Source: Gilliamella bombicola
Lineage (GTDB): Bacteria; Pseudomonadota; Gammaproteobacteria; Enterobacterales; Orbaceae
NCBI RefSeq assembly: GCF_900094945.1
Contig: NZ_FMAQ01000007.1
Span: 31,128 to 95,127, forward strand
Direction: 5' to 3'
DNA: 64,000 nt
The position numbers and the translations under genes were made by a program. Under the pieces are notes generated by a model that had not been told where the DNA came from, searched no databases, and was given only the letters and a program-made list of their open reading frames with translations. Positions 8,493-17,969 of this stretch are shown here, piece after piece (within the stretch, counting starts at the first letter, position 1; every line of letters begins with the position of its first letter).

Positions 8493-9452
8493 ATGATTAA
8501 ATCTTTTTATTTTATTGCAGGTATTTTTACTTTATTGCTCATGACTGCAATAAGTTTGTTTATTGGTGCTGGGAATATGACGCTATTGGACTTATGGTCT
8601 GATAGCAACATGCGCGAAATTTTCTTTGTTAGCCGTGTACCTAGAACGGTTGCTTTATTATTAGCAGGTAGTGCCATGAGTGTTGCTGGGTTAATAATGC
8701 AACTGTTAACCCAAAATCGATTTGTTGAACCTTCTTTAGTTGGCACAACACAATCAGCAAGTCTTGGCTTATTAATTATGATGGTGTTAGCTCCTAGCGC
8801 CAGTGTTATGACTAAAATGACTGTTGCCAGCTTATTTGCTATGGTCGGCACGATGGCTTTTATGATAATTTCTCGCAAAATCATTTTTAAATCAGCACTG
8901 ATGGTGCCTCTTGTTGGTATTATGTTTGGAGCTGTTATTAGCGCAGTTACTACATTTTTTGCTATGTACTTTGATTTGCTACAATCGCTAGGAGGGTGGG
9001 AATCAGGTGATTTTTCAGGTATTTTGCAAGGTCGTTATGAGTTATTATGGCTAGTTGGCGGATTAACGATAGTTGCTTGTTGGAGTGCAGATCAATTTAC
9101 CGTTGTTGGCTTAGGTCGAGATTTTTCGATCAATGTTGGGCTTAATTATCGTCGAGTCATGTTGACAGGGCTTATTGTTATTGCATTAATCGGTGGTATT
9201 GTCGTTGTTGTTGTCGGTGTTTTACCCTTTCTTGGACTAATTGTACCAAATATTGTTAGCTTATTATTTGGTGACAATGTTCGTAAAACCATTCCATGGA
9301 TCTGTTTATTTGGTAGTGGGCTGGTTTTAATTTGCGATATCATTGGACGGATAATTCGCTATCCTTTTGAAATCCCTGTGAGTGTTATTCTTGGCGTAGT
9401 CGGCGCTATTATTTTTTTAATATTATTGAGTCGAAAACGCCATGTTAATTAA
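8493..9452 (+). CDS. Iron-siderophore ABC transporter permease (FecCD family), first subunit
   Basis: This 319-residue inner-membrane protein is a FecCD/BtuC-type permease with about nine to ten hydrophobic helices. Family signatures include RVPRTVALLLAGSAMSVAGLIMQ near residues 48-70 and GVLPFLGLIVPNIV near 240-253, the coupling region facing the ATPase. Family members form a pore with a second permease and import ferric siderophores. It resembles CeuB, VctD and YclN, and starts 8 bases after the binding-protein gene. It overlaps the next permease gene by 11 bases, so both are translated from one mRNA. Confidence 0.9.
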   Translation: MIKSFYFIAGIFTLLLMTAISLFIGAGNMTLLDLWSDSNMREIFFVSRVPRTVALLLAGSAMSVAGLIMQLLTQNRFVEPSLVGTTQSASLGLLIMMVLAPSASVMTKMTVASLFAMVGTMAFMIISRKIIFKSALMVPLVGIMFGAVISAVTTFFAMYFDLLQSLGGWESGDFSGILQGRYELLWLVGGLTIVACWSADQFTVVGLGRDFSINVGLNYRRVMLTGLIVIALIGGIVVVVVGVLPFLGLIVPNIVSLLFGDNVRKTIPWICLFGSGLVLICDIIGRIIRYPFEIPVSVILGVVGAIIFLILLSRKRHVN

Positions 9453-10413
9453 TCAAAAACGTTATCTTTCAAGTCAAAAAAGAGTCTTTGGGTTATTTAT
9501 TATTGCGTTAATTTGTATTACTTGTTTTATGACGATAGGACTTAAAGGTAATATTGGCTACATTTTGATGCATCGAACTTGGATTATGCTGACAATGATT
9601 TTAGTAGCTTTTTCGGCAGCAACATCAACATTACTTTTTCAAACTATCACCAACAACCGAATATTAACTCCCTCTATTATGGGATTTGAATCGCTATTTG
9701 TATTGATACAAACTATTGTGATCTTTTTTATTGATACACAAGGTATTCCTTATATTGGTATGATTGGTAGATTCATTTTTGAATCACTTTTATTAGTCTT
9801 ATTTTCACTATTTTTGTATCGAGGATTATTTACTAAGCTCAAGCAAAATTTACATCTGGTATTATTAATCGGTATCATTTTAGGAACATTATTCCGCAGT
9901 TTATCTAATCTATTACAGCGTTTAATGACACCGTCCGAGTTTGCGATATTACAAAGCCGCATTTTTGCAACCTTTACGCGTGCTGAGCCGATATTGATCG
10001 TCTTTTCATTAGTGATTGCTGTTATCATCGGTTTGTTTTTATGGCGAATGCGATATCAGTTTGATGTTTTGGCTTTAGGGCGTGATAATGCGATAAATTT
10101 AGGTATTGATTACCAAAAAAGTATTACGATTATTTTATTGTTAGTCTCTGTTTTAGTTTCAATATCGACGGCATTAGTTGGGCCTTTTACTTTCTTAGGG
10201 CTTTTAATTGCTAATTTAGCTTATAGTGTTAGTGGATCAAGCCAACATCGTTTTTTACTTCCTACTGCTTTTTTATTAGGTGTTATTTTTCTTGTTGGTG
10301 GGCAGATGTTCTTAGAGCGGATCTTAAATATGGTTGGTGCATTGTCTATTGTGATTGAATTTATTGGCGGTTCATTGTTTATCTTCTTATTATTGAAAAA
10401 GGTGCCGATGTGA
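9442..10413 (+). CDS. Iron-siderophore ABC transporter permease (FecCD family), second subunit
   Basis: The 323-residue product is the partner FecCD permease, rich in membrane helices. It carries RTWIMLTMILVAFSAATSTLLFQTI-type sequence near the N terminus and GPFTFLGLLIANLAYSVSG in the coupling region. It resembles CeuC, VctG and YclO. Its ATG lies 11 bases inside the upstream permease gene, and its TGA overlaps the GTG start of the ATPase gene. This tight coupling is typical of subunits made in fixed ratio. Expression is predicted to follow the Fur box at 7468. Confidence 0.9.
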   Translation: MLINQKRYLSSQKRVFGLFIIALICITCFMTIGLKGNIGYILMHRTWIMLTMILVAFSAATSTLLFQTITNNRILTPSIMGFESLFVLIQTIVIFFIDTQGIPYIGMIGRFIFESLLLVLFSLFLYRGLFTKLKQNLHLVLLIGIILGTLFRSLSNLLQRLMTPSEFAILQSRIFATFTRAEPILIVFSLVIAVIIGLFLWRMRYQFDVLALGRDNAINLGIDYQKSITIILLLVSVLVSISTALVGPFTFLGLLIANLAYSVSGSSQHRFLLPTAFLLGVIFLVGGQMFLERILNMVGALSIVIEFIGGSLFIFLLLKKVPM

Positions 10414-11165
10414 TAGAAATTGATAATATTAGTAAAAACTATCAAACAATACCTGTATTAAAAAACGTCAACGCGACAATCTCAAAAGGCGGCATTACTG
10501 CCATCATCGGTCCAAATGGAGCAGGTAAATCGACATTATTATCGATCGTAAGTCGACTTTTGCTTGCTGATGAAGGACAAGTTAAAATTCAAAATATGGA
10601 TGTTGTGAACACGCCAAGCGATAAGTTGGCCACCTATTTATCCGTATTAAGACAAGAAAATCGTTTTACCAGCAGATTGACTGTTTTTGAATTAGTTGGA
10701 TTTGGGCGTTATCCTTATAGCAAAGGGCACTTAACTGCTGATGATTATGAATATATCCACCGAGCTCTTGAGTTTTTAGAACTTACGCAATATAAAGATC
10801 GCTTTTTAGATGAGCTTTCTGGTGGGCAAAGGCAACGTGCTTATGTTGCCATGGTGCTATGCCAAGATACGGAATATGTATTACTTGACGAACCACTTAA
10901 TAACCTCGATATGAAACATGCTGTCGCAATGATGAAGCAACTGCGCCGTGCTGCCGATGAACTAGGTAAAACAATTGTGATCGTTATTCATGATATCAAC
11001 TTTGCATCTGTCTATTCAGACTACATTTTAGCCATGAAAAATGGCGAACTGGTATATCAAGGTAACCCACAACAGATTATGGATGCTACTATTTTACAAG
11101 ATATATTTGATACACCAGTCAAAATTGAAAATATTTATGATCAAAATATTGCTATTTATTACTAA
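10410..11165 (+). CDS. Iron-siderophore ABC transporter ATP-binding protein
   Basis: This 251-residue ATPase powers the importer. It contains Walker A GPNGAGKST (34-42), the ABC signature LSGGQ (136-140) and Walker B YVLLDEP followed by the NNLD D-loop. The switch histidine lies in VIVIHDINFAS. It resembles CeuD, VctC and YclP. The start is a GTG at 10410 overlapping the stop of the preceding permease by four bases (GTGA), implying coupled translation. It is the last gene of the operon; a 197-base gap precedes cra. Confidence 0.92.
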   Translation: MIEIDNISKNYQTIPVLKNVNATISKGGITAIIGPNGAGKSTLLSIVSRLLLADEGQVKIQNMDVVNTPSDKLATYLSVLRQENRFTSRLTVFELVGFGRYPYSKGHLTADDYEYIHRALEFLELTQYKDRFLDELSGGQRQRAYVAMVLCQDTEYVLLDEPLNNLDMKHAVAMMKQLRRAADELGKTIVIVIHDINFASVYSDYILAMKNGELVYQGNPQQIMDATILQDIFDTPVKIENIYDQNIAIYY

Positions 11166-11362
11166 TGATTAATATGTTTATCATTATGGATAGGATTTAG
11201 ATATTAACTAAATTTTATTTTTGGGGATTAATCATTTTTATCTTTAGGCTTTGTTATAAAACATGAAGTCAAGCTAACTTATTGAGTAAAATTATAATTA
11301 TTATTTACAAATTATTTTGATTCAGGTTAAATAACTAACTATATTTTAGTTGGGATAGCGTT

Positions 11363-12370
11363 ATGAAATTAGAACAAATCGCACTTTTAGCTGGTGTTTC
11401 AAGGACAACTGCAAGTTATGTTGTTAATGGAAAAGCCAAAAAGCACCGCGTTAGTGACAAGACAATCGAAAAAGTGATGGCGGTGGTCAAACAGTATAAT
11501 TACCGACCTAATGCAGTGGCAGCAGGGCTTAGAGCAGGTAAAACACGAACTATCGGCATCATTATTCCCGATTTGGAAAACAACAGTTACACTCGCATCG
11601 CCAATTATTTAGAACAATTAGCCAGAAAAGAAGGATATCAATTATTACTGGCATGTTCAAAAGATAACCCACAAATCGAAAAAGAATGTGTCAAGCATCT
11701 TCAACAACGTCGTGTCGACGCATTACTAATTTCATCGTCATTCGTTTCTAATCAAGATTGTCTTTTTTATGATGACTGGCAAAACGAAAAAATCCCTCTA
11801 TTTGCGCTAGATAGGATATTGTCTACATCGAAATTTAGAAACATTGTTGGTGCAGACAAACAAGACTCAAAATCGCTAGCTCAAGCATTCAATAACTTTG
11901 TACAAGATTCTGTCGTATATATCGGGGCATTACCCAATTTATCTGTTAGTCAACTTCGTCTAGATGGTTTTAACGATATCAAACTTAATCATTGCAATAA
12001 AGTTGATTTTTTATATGCAAATAATTATAGTCGTCACGATGCTGATTTTGCCTTTAGTCAATGGCTAGAAAGCCATGCAATGCCCAATGGTATTTTTACA
12101 ACTTCTTTTTCTTTATTACAAGGAACCATTGATGCAATTTTAAGAAAATTTAAACGTTTGCCCGAAACCTTAACAATTGCTACTTTTGGTGATAATGAAC
12201 TGTTAGATTTTTTGCCATGTAAAGTAATATCACTTTCACAAGATCATAAAGAAGTTGCTAGTGTCACAATAAAACTATTTTTAAATTATTTGCATAATCA
12301 AAACTATCAATCTGGTACCACAATAATCCCAAGACGCTTAATTTATCGGGGCAGTTTGGGTCGTGAATAA
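11363..12370 (+). CDS. cra: Catabolite repressor/activator Cra (FruR), LacI family
   Basis: The 335-residue regulator has an N-terminal LacI-type helix-turn-helix and hinge (IALLAGVSRTTASYVVNGKAK) followed by RPNAVAAGLRAGKTRTIGIIIPDLEN. It then has a periplasmic-binding-like effector domain with ATFGDNELLDFLPC. These motifs closely follow E. coli Cra, which releases DNA on binding fructose 1-phosphate. Here the gene sits directly upstream of fruBKA on the same strand, whereas in E. coli it is unlinked. The Cra operator at 12494 lies between it and fruB, so local control of the fru operon is inferred. Confidence 0.95.
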   Translation: MKLEQIALLAGVSRTTASYVVNGKAKKHRVSDKTIEKVMAVVKQYNYRPNAVAAGLRAGKTRTIGIIIPDLENNSYTRIANYLEQLARKEGYQLLLACSKDNPQIEKECVKHLQQRRVDALLISSSFVSNQDCLFYDDWQNEKIPLFALDRILSTSKFRNIVGADKQDSKSLAQAFNNFVQDSVVYIGALPNLSVSQLRLDGFNDIKLNHCNKVDFLYANNYSRHDADFAFSQWLESHAMPNGIFTTSFSLLQGTIDAILRKFKRLPETLTIATFGDNELLDFLPCKVISLSQDHKEVASVTIKLFLNYLHNQNYQSGTTIIPRRLIYRGSLGRE

Positions 12371-12420
12371 ATTGATAAATAACAATTTTATTATTTATTT
12401 TAAAATAGTTTAAATAAAAA

Positions 12421-12436
12421 CAAGATCCAGATCACA
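12421..12436 (+). promoter_or_regulatory. Possible CRP half-consensus site upstream of fruB
   Basis: CAAGATCCAGATCACA has a perfect right half (TCACA) at the correct spacing but only two of five matches in the left half. It lies 62 bases upstream of the Cra operator centre. CRP activation of fru is known in enteric bacteria, but this site is weak. Confidence 0.35.
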
Positions 12437-12493
12437 AATAAATTATTAATAGATATAATTTATTTGATAATTAATGTTAATCAATTCATTATT

Positions 12494-12507
12494 GCTGAAA
12501 CGATTCA
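12494..12507 (+). promoter_or_regulatory. Cra (FruR) operator of fruBKA
   Basis: GCTGAAACGATTCA matches the Cra consensus TGAAACG-TTCA in all conserved positions. It lies 76-89 bases upstream of the fruB start and 124 bases after the cra stop, as expected for repression relieved by fructose 1-phosphate. Confidence 0.85.
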
Positions 12508-12582
12508 ATAAGGTTGGTTAAAGGATTTGCTTTTGTGTGAATTTTTAAATCAGCCTACATTTAACCCTGAGGTATTTATGAT

Positions 12583-13755
12583 ATGTTTCATTTAGTTAAA
12601 GAGAATATTCATTTAAATGAACAAGCCACTAATAAAACTGAAGCGATAAAAAAAATTGCTGCAACCTTAACTAGTGCAGGATTTGTTGAACAAGGTTATG
12701 TCGACGGAATGCTTGAACGAGAATCTCAAGCTGCTACCTATCTGGGTATAGGTATTGCTATTCCTCATGGTACAACCAAAACTCGCCATTTAGTCAAAAA
12801 AACAGGGGTGCAAGTTTTTTGCTTCCCGAATGGTGTTGAATGGGGAGATGAGGGGGAAAAAGCCTATCTTGCAATCGGTATTGCTGCCAGTTCTGATGAA
12901 CATTTAGAATTGCTTCGACAATTAACCCATATACTTAGTGCAGATGGTGTTGAAGAACGAATTAAAAAGATCCAAACTACCGATGAAGCCATTGCCATTT
13001 TAACTGGCAAAGCAAGTGCTCAAGACAGCCAATTTACTATTGACTCGTCAACATTACTACTTGATATCCCCGCGGACAGTTTAGCTATGTTGCAGGCATT
13101 GAATGCCTCGCGTTTAAAACAACAAAATGCGGTAAATGCAACTTTTATTGCTGACGTGTTAGACAGCAAGCCAAATTACCTTGGAAGCGGTGTTTGGTTA
13201 AATGATAGCAAAAATGGCAATATAAAAAATGCCATTGCCATTAGCCGTACAACTAGCAATCTAAACGAAATCGGAAATCCGGTTAAATTACTTATCACAA
13301 TGTCTGTTGTTGATGATGCTATTTCTGACGTTGTCAGTAATATTGCCTCTTTAGTTTACAATCAAAAACTAGACCAACTAGTATCAGCTAATGCTGATAA
13401 ACTCATTAATTTGTTGCTTTCTGAGCAGCAGGTATCAGCCTCAAATTCTGCATCACAGACAAGATTAAATAATGACGGGCTCACTTGTGAATTTATTGTT
13501 CCTAACGAAAACGGTTTACATACCCGGCCATCGTCGGTTTTAGTCAAACTCGTTAAAGAATTTAACTGCAAAGTGACTGTGGCTAATTTAGATGGTAAAG
13601 GTGAACCAGTAAGTGCAACGAGCTTAATGAAAATTGTTGCACTAGGTGCTAAAAAAGGCAGTCGATTACAATTTACCGCCGTTGGCGACGATGCCGAACA
13701 AGCGCTTGAAGCAATTGGGAAAGCGATTGAAAACGGTTTAGGTGAGGGTGTTTAA
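12583..13755 (+). CDS. fruB: Fructose PTS diphosphoryl transfer protein FruB (EIIA-Fru with FPr)
   Basis: FruB carries phosphate from enzyme I to fructose permease FruA using its own HPr-like domain. The 390-residue protein has an N-terminal EIIA domain with phospho-His62 in GIGIAIPHGTTKTRH. A central linker domain follows, then a C-terminal HPr domain with His313 in NGLHTRPSSVLVKLV. E. coli FruB is slightly shorter. The ATG at 12583 follows GAGG at 12569-12572; the ATG at 12578 runs into a stop after five codons. fruK starts on the base after its stop codon. Confidence 0.97.
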   Translation: MFHLVKENIHLNEQATNKTEAIKKIAATLTSAGFVEQGYVDGMLERESQAATYLGIGIAIPHGTTKTRHLVKKTGVQVFCFPNGVEWGDEGEKAYLAIGIAASSDEHLELLRQLTHILSADGVEERIKKIQTTDEAIAILTGKASAQDSQFTIDSSTLLLDIPADSLAMLQALNASRLKQQNAVNATFIADVLDSKPNYLGSGVWLNDSKNGNIKNAIAISRTTSNLNEIGNPVKLLITMSVVDDAISDVVSNIASLVYNQKLDQLVSANADKLINLLLSEQQVSASNSASQTRLNNDGLTCEFIVPNENGLHTRPSSVLVKLVKEFNCKVTVANLDGKGEPVSATSLMKIVALGAKKGSRLQFTAVGDDAEQALEAIGKAIENGLGEGV

Positions 13756-14691
13756 ATGACTTATCGTATTGCAACAATCACCTTAAATCCTGCTTATGAT
13801 CTTTTAGGTTTTTGCTCAAAAGTAGAGCTTGGCGATGTTAATTTAGTCCAAACCAATGCGTTACTAGCTGCTGGTAAAGGCATCAATGTTGCTAAAGTTT
13901 TGTCGGATTTAGATGTTCAATTATCTGTTGGTGGTTTTTTAGGTAAAGAAAACCGTGATGGCTTTAATTTATTATTTAAATCATTAAATGTGGTTGATAA
14001 ATTTGAAACAATTGACGGTCGTACACGTATTAATGTCAAATTAACCGAAGAAAATAGTGAAGTGACCGATCTAAATTTTTCTGGCTTTACTATCAGTGAG
14101 CAAGACTGGCAAAGCTTTGTAAAAAACTCGCTTGAATGGTTAAAAGACATTGATATGGTTGCTATTAGCGGTAGTTTACCTGCTGGAGTATCACTTGATA
14201 AATTTACAAATTGGATGGAACAAGTTAAAGCGATTTGTCCAAAAATTGTATTTGATAGTAGTCGAGATGCATTGGTAGCAGGATTAAAAGCAAAACCATG
14301 GTTAATCAAGCCAAATGATAAAGAGCTTGAAATGTGGATTGGTCGCAAATTATCTACATTGGATGAAGTAAAAAAAGCTGCTATGGAATTAGTTAATGGT
14401 GGCGTAGACAATGTCATTATTTCGCTTGGAAGTAAAGGTGCATTATGGGTCACTAAAAATGAAGCATGGTTAGCAAAACCGCCTAAATGCCAAGTAGTTA
14501 GCACTGTGGGGGCCGGTGATTCAATGGTCGCTGGTTTAATATATGGTTTAATCACTGAGCAATCAATTAAAGACACTTTAGTATTTGCATCAAGTGTTGC
14601 GGCTTTATCGGTTGGACAGGCTGGTGTGGGTATCGCTGAACGCCAAGCTATAAATAATATGCTAGAAAAAATTGAAATAATTGCTGCATAA
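13756..14691 (+). CDS. fruK: 1-phosphofructokinase
   Basis: FruK phosphorylates fructose 1-phosphate, the product of PTS import, to fructose 1,6-bisphosphate, thereby removing the Cra inducer. The 311-residue protein is a PfkB-family ribokinase fold. It shows TLNPAYDLLGF and GKGINVAKVLSDLD near the N terminus, GSLPAG centrally, and the catalytic VGAGDSMVAGLIYG with the anion hole and Asp base. It begins immediately after the fruB stop and is followed after 9 bases by fruA. A long antisense frame across it is an artefact of codon bias. Confidence 0.96.
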   Translation: MTYRIATITLNPAYDLLGFCSKVELGDVNLVQTNALLAAGKGINVAKVLSDLDVQLSVGGFLGKENRDGFNLLFKSLNVVDKFETIDGRTRINVKLTEENSEVTDLNFSGFTISEQDWQSFVKNSLEWLKDIDMVAISGSLPAGVSLDKFTNWMEQVKAICPKIVFDSSRDALVAGLKAKPWLIKPNDKELEMWIGRKLSTLDEVKKAAMELVNGGVDNVIISLGSKGALWVTKNEAWLAKPPKCQVVSTVGAGDSMVAGLIYGLITEQSIKDTLVFASSVAALSVGQAGVGIAERQAINNMLEKIEIIAA

Positions 14692-14700
14692 GGAGTATTC

Positions 14701-16449
14701 ATGAATATATATATTATTGAAGGTAGTCATGCAGGTCCAGTTAATGGACGTTTAGCTAAAGCTGAATTAGCTCTAGCGGCAAATGCCTTAAATTTAAACG
14801 TAGTTGATAGTGCTGGATCAGCAGATGTTATTGTCGCTGTCGGTTCGGGAACCATTAGTGATAAATCAGTGGTAGGTAAAAAAGTTTATGTTGTTGAAGA
14901 CTTAAATCAGCTTTTTGCTAATCCAAAACAGATTTTAACTGATGCACAAAGTAAAGCTAGTGTTTATGAACAATCTGCTAAGGTGGCACCGACATCAACG
15001 TCAAGTCATGGTGTAAAACGCATTGTTGCTGTTACTGCTTGTCCAACAGGAGTTGCACATACCTTTATGGCGGCAGAAGCGATTGAAGAAGAGGCCAAAA
15101 AACGGGGATGGTGGTGTAAAGTTGAAACCCGTGGTTCAGTTGGTGTAGGGAATGAATTAACACCAGAAGAAGTCGCTTCTGCTGATGTTGTTATCGCAGC
15201 TTGTGATATTGATGTCGACTTAAGCAAATTTGCAGGCAAAAAACTTTATCGCACTAAAACAGGCCCAGCTTTGAAAAAAACTGCGCAAGAATTTGATAAG
15301 GCATTTGAAGAAGCAACCGTGTATCAACCAAGTGCTAATGCTTCGGTAGCTAAGTCTAATAAAGAAAAAAAAGGATTTTATCAACACCTTTTAACGGGTA
15401 TTTCGTACATGTTACCAATGGTTGTAGCTGGCGGTTTGATTATTGCTCTATCATTTGCATTGGGTGAATTTAAAGATGTATTAAAAACGGTGAAAGTCTT
15501 AGAAAATGGCGTCGAAGTAGTAAAAGAAGTATTAGTAAACGAACTTGTTGGGGAGCCGCACTTAAAACTGATTGGCGATGAGGCTTTCTCTCTCATGGTA
15601 CCGTTGTTAGCAGGATATATTGCCTATTCAATTGCCGATAGACCGGGTTTAGTACCAGGACTTGTTGGTGGTTTACTTGCGGTATCGACTCAAGCAGGCT
15701 TCTTAGGTGGTATTTTTATTGGTTATTTTGCTGGTTATTTAGCAATGTGTATTTCCAAATATTTACCATTACCAAAAACACTTGAGGCGTTAAAACCGAT
15801 CCTAATTGTACCACTATTTGCGACATTAATAACCGGTTTAGTGATGCTGTTTATTTTTGGCGCACCTATCGCATGGTTAATGGCTTCCTTGGATTCATGG
15901 CTAAATTCGATGAATTCAAATCCAAATACTGCTGTGATTTTGGGGGTAATTCTAGGGGGAATGATGTGTACCGATATGGGGGGACCTATCAATAAAGCAG
16001 CGTATTTATTCGGAACCACATTAATTTCATCACATCAATATATGCCAATGGCTGCAGTTATGGCTGGAGGTATGGTTCCACCGCTAGCTATGGGATTAGC
16101 AACACTTATTGCACGCAAAAAATTTGCTAAAACTGAACAAGAAAGTGGTAAAGCTTCATTGGTATTAGGTTTATGCTTTATATCTGAAGGGGCAATTCCA
16201 TTTGCCGCTCGTGATCCATTGCGCGTTATTCCGTGTTGTATTATTGGTGGTGCTATCACTGGAGGTATGGCGTTAGCCTTTGGTTCTCAGCTAATGACTC
16301 CACATGGAGGTTTATTTGCTTTAGCGATTCCTGGCGTGGTTAAACCAGTAGTCGGCTACCTGTTATCTATTGTTGCTGGTTCTGTTATTGCAGGTGTGGC
16401 ATATGCATTTATTAAAAAACCAGAATCAGAATCTACAACCGTAGCTTAA
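14701..16449 (+). CDS. fruA: Fructose-specific PTS permease EIIB'BC
   Basis: FruA imports fructose across the inner membrane while phosphorylating it at C1. The 582-residue protein starts with a degenerate EIIB' domain (1-95). The active EIIB domain follows, with Cys114 in AVTACPTGVAHTFMAAEAI, then the EIIC membrane domain from about residue 225 (GISYMLPMVVAGGLI). The EIIC part has GGPINKAA and SEGAIPFAARDP, the sugar-binding motifs. GGAG at 14691-14694 precedes the start. It is the last gene of fruBKA, ending in an intrinsic terminator. Confidence 0.97.
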   Translation: MNIYIIEGSHAGPVNGRLAKAELALAANALNLNVVDSAGSADVIVAVGSGTISDKSVVGKKVYVVEDLNQLFANPKQILTDAQSKASVYEQSAKVAPTSTSSHGVKRIVAVTACPTGVAHTFMAAEAIEEEAKKRGWWCKVETRGSVGVGNELTPEEVASADVVIAACDIDVDLSKFAGKKLYRTKTGPALKKTAQEFDKAFEEATVYQPSANASVAKSNKEKKGFYQHLLTGISYMLPMVVAGGLIIALSFALGEFKDVLKTVKVLENGVEVVKEVLVNELVGEPHLKLIGDEAFSLMVPLLAGYIAYSIADRPGLVPGLVGGLLAVSTQAGFLGGIFIGYFAGYLAMCISKYLPLPKTLEALKPILIVPLFATLITGLVMLFIFGAPIAWLMASLDSWLNSMNSNPNTAVILGVILGGMMCTDMGGPINKAAYLFGTTLISSHQYMPMAAVMAGGMVPPLAMGLATLIARKKFAKTEQESGKASLVLGLCFISEGAIPFAARDPLRVIPCCIIGGAITGGMALAFGSQLMTPHGGLFALAIPGVVKPVVGYLLSIVAGSVIAGVAYAFIKKPESESTTVA

Positions 16450-16472
16450 TATTGATAATATAAATAAAAAAT

Positions 16473-16495
16473 GCCATCAAATGATGGCGTTTTTT
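16473..16495 (+). terminator. Terminator of fruBKA
   Basis: GCCATC and GATGGC pair around AAAT and are followed by GTTTTTTATC. The A-run on the other side means it may also serve the convergent LOG-family gene. Confidence 0.85.
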
Positions 16496-16510
16496 ATCAT
16501 CAATAATACA

Positions 16511-17089
16511 TTATTTTTTTACCCAACGCTGTAAGTCTTTAGGAATAAAGTGATCTATTTGTTGTAATATCAATTGAGGATCTTCCGAAACGATTAATGT
16601 TTTATAAAAACTATCTCGAACAAACCCTTCGTTCACAGCATGTTGTAAAAAACTGAGCATAGGCTGCCAAAATTCAGCTGGATTAAATAAAGCCACCGGC
16701 TTTTCGTGATAACCGATTTGCATACCAGTCCAGACTTCAAAAATTTCTTCTAGCGTACCTGTTCCGCCTGGCATAGCAATAAAACCATCGGCAAGCTCAG
16801 ACAGTCTTGCTTTGCGCTGATGCATATTATCCACCACTTCTAAACGAGTGATTCCGTGGTGAGCTGTTTCGGCTTTAACTAAACGTTCCGGGATTATGCC
16901 AATTACCTCGCCTCCATGAGCCAAGACTGCATTAGCAATAATCCCCATTAAGCCTTTATTACCACCACCATAGATTAAACGCCTATGTTGCTCAGCTAAC
17001 ATTTTACCTAATTGTTCAGCATGAGCACGATATTCTGGACGATTTCCTTCACCAGCGCCACAAAAAACACAAATATTTTTTTTCATCAA
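16511..17089 (-). CDS. LOG-family protein (Rossmann-fold nucleotide 5'-monophosphate phosphoribohydrolase)
   Basis: The 192-residue protein starts with ICVFCGAGEGNRPEY and carries the LOG signature PGGTGTLEEIFEVWTGMQIG with the catalytic Arg and Glu region. LOG proteins release the base from (cytokinin) nucleoside 5'-monophosphates, and bacterial versions such as YvdD and PpnN-like enzymes act on AMP or other nucleotides. The natural substrate here is unknown. It is convergent with fruA and separated from it by the shared terminator. Upstream is a 145-base gap before tRNA-Asn, so it is probably monocistronic. Confidence 0.88.
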   Translation of the reverse strand: MMKKNICVFCGAGEGNRPEYRAHAEQLGKMLAEQHRRLIYGGGNKGLMGIIANAVLAHGGEVIGIIPERLVKAETAHHGITRLEVVDNMHQRKARLSELADGFIAMPGGTGTLEEIFEVWTGMQIGYHEKPVALFNPAEFWQPMLSFLQHAVNEGFVRDSFYKTLIVSEDPQLILQQIDHFIPKDLQRWVKK

Positions 17090-17234
17090 TTTTATTCTAC
17101 CTTTTATATTACTTATCTATTATTTTAACACAGTAATCACAGAATTTGCTTACAAGCTGAGCAGTTGATTCTGTTTGGTGTTTTAGAGATTGACATTGTT
17201 GTTATAGATAGTTAATATTCTGCATGTTGAGTGT

Positions 17235-17310
17235 TCCTCCATAGTTCAGTCGGTAGAACGGCGGACTGTTAATCCGTATGTCACAGGTTCAAGTCCTGTT
17301 GGAGGAGCCA
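17235..17310 (+). tRNA. tRNA-Asn (GTT)
   Basis: A 76-base cloverleaf including encoded CCA. The acceptor stem pairs TCCTCCA with TGGAGGA, the T-loop is GGTTCAAGTCC, and the anticodon GTT is at 17268-17270. No phage or integrase lies next to it. Confidence 0.97.
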
Positions 17311-17326
17311 ATTGTCGAATACTTAG

Positions 17327-17352
17327 AAACCTGCTTATAAGCGGGTTTTTTT
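17327..17352 (+). terminator. Terminator after tRNA-Asn
   Basis: AAACCTGC and GCGGGTTT pair (one T-G wobble) around TTATAA and run into a seven-T tract, 17 bases after the tRNA. Confidence 0.9.
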
Positions 17353-17969
17353 ATATCAATAATATATGTATTGATTCCTTTTATTGTTGTAACAAATGCG
17401 ATTAAACCACATTTAATTAGGTATGTATATAATTTATATATCATTATTATAAAAATATATTTGGAGATATATAAGTTTAGTGGTAGCTTTTTAACATTTT
17501 TACATAAAATCAAATTCAAAATATGCGATAAACGCCAGAGGCTCAGATGGTAATTATGCATATTCCGTCAACACAAAAAACAAAAAAGCTACGGTGCTAA
17601 ATCAAAATTATGGTTGATCTGTAGTATTTTAGGATTAATTTATCATTAATACCAGAACCGAAAATCTACCGTTTATCTAAATTAAACCAGCAAAAGTAAT
17701 TCAAAGTTGTGTTAAGCAATAACTTCCCCTAGAACCCATTAATAAGTGTGAGTTTATTTCTCTGCTAAAAGAGGTGCCTTTTTGTAAAAGGTATTTGATA
17801 AATATGTTGATTTTATTTGTTTTTTTATATTTTTTGTAAAAAAATGAACGTTTCCAAATCAAAAAATTCTACTTTTTCCTAGAAAAATCCCCTATGAAAT
17901 TTTTATTATTAGCAACTTCTTTAATAAACAGCGTTTTTTTTATTTTTAAAATTTTTTCATAAAAAAAAC
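17353..17969. other. AT-rich intergenic region between tRNA-Asn and focA
   Basis: About 620 bases hold no gene I can support. The short open frames on both strands have no recognisable motif or convincing ribosome-binding site, and one overlaps the tRNA. Homopolymeric A and T runs dominate the last 150 bases, as is common upstream of strongly regulated promoters. It may contain decayed DNA inserted beside the tRNA, but I see no attachment-site duplication. Confidence 0.6.

Noticed and set aside
13917..14702. Long antisense frame of 261 codons opposite fruK
   Set aside because: It mirrors the codon bias of fruK, is rich in Ser, Thr and Ile typical of antisense shadows, and has no recognisable domain.
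17289..17561. Minus-strand frame of 90 codons next to tRNA-Asn
   Set aside because: It overlaps the tRNA and its terminator and has no family resemblance or ribosome site.
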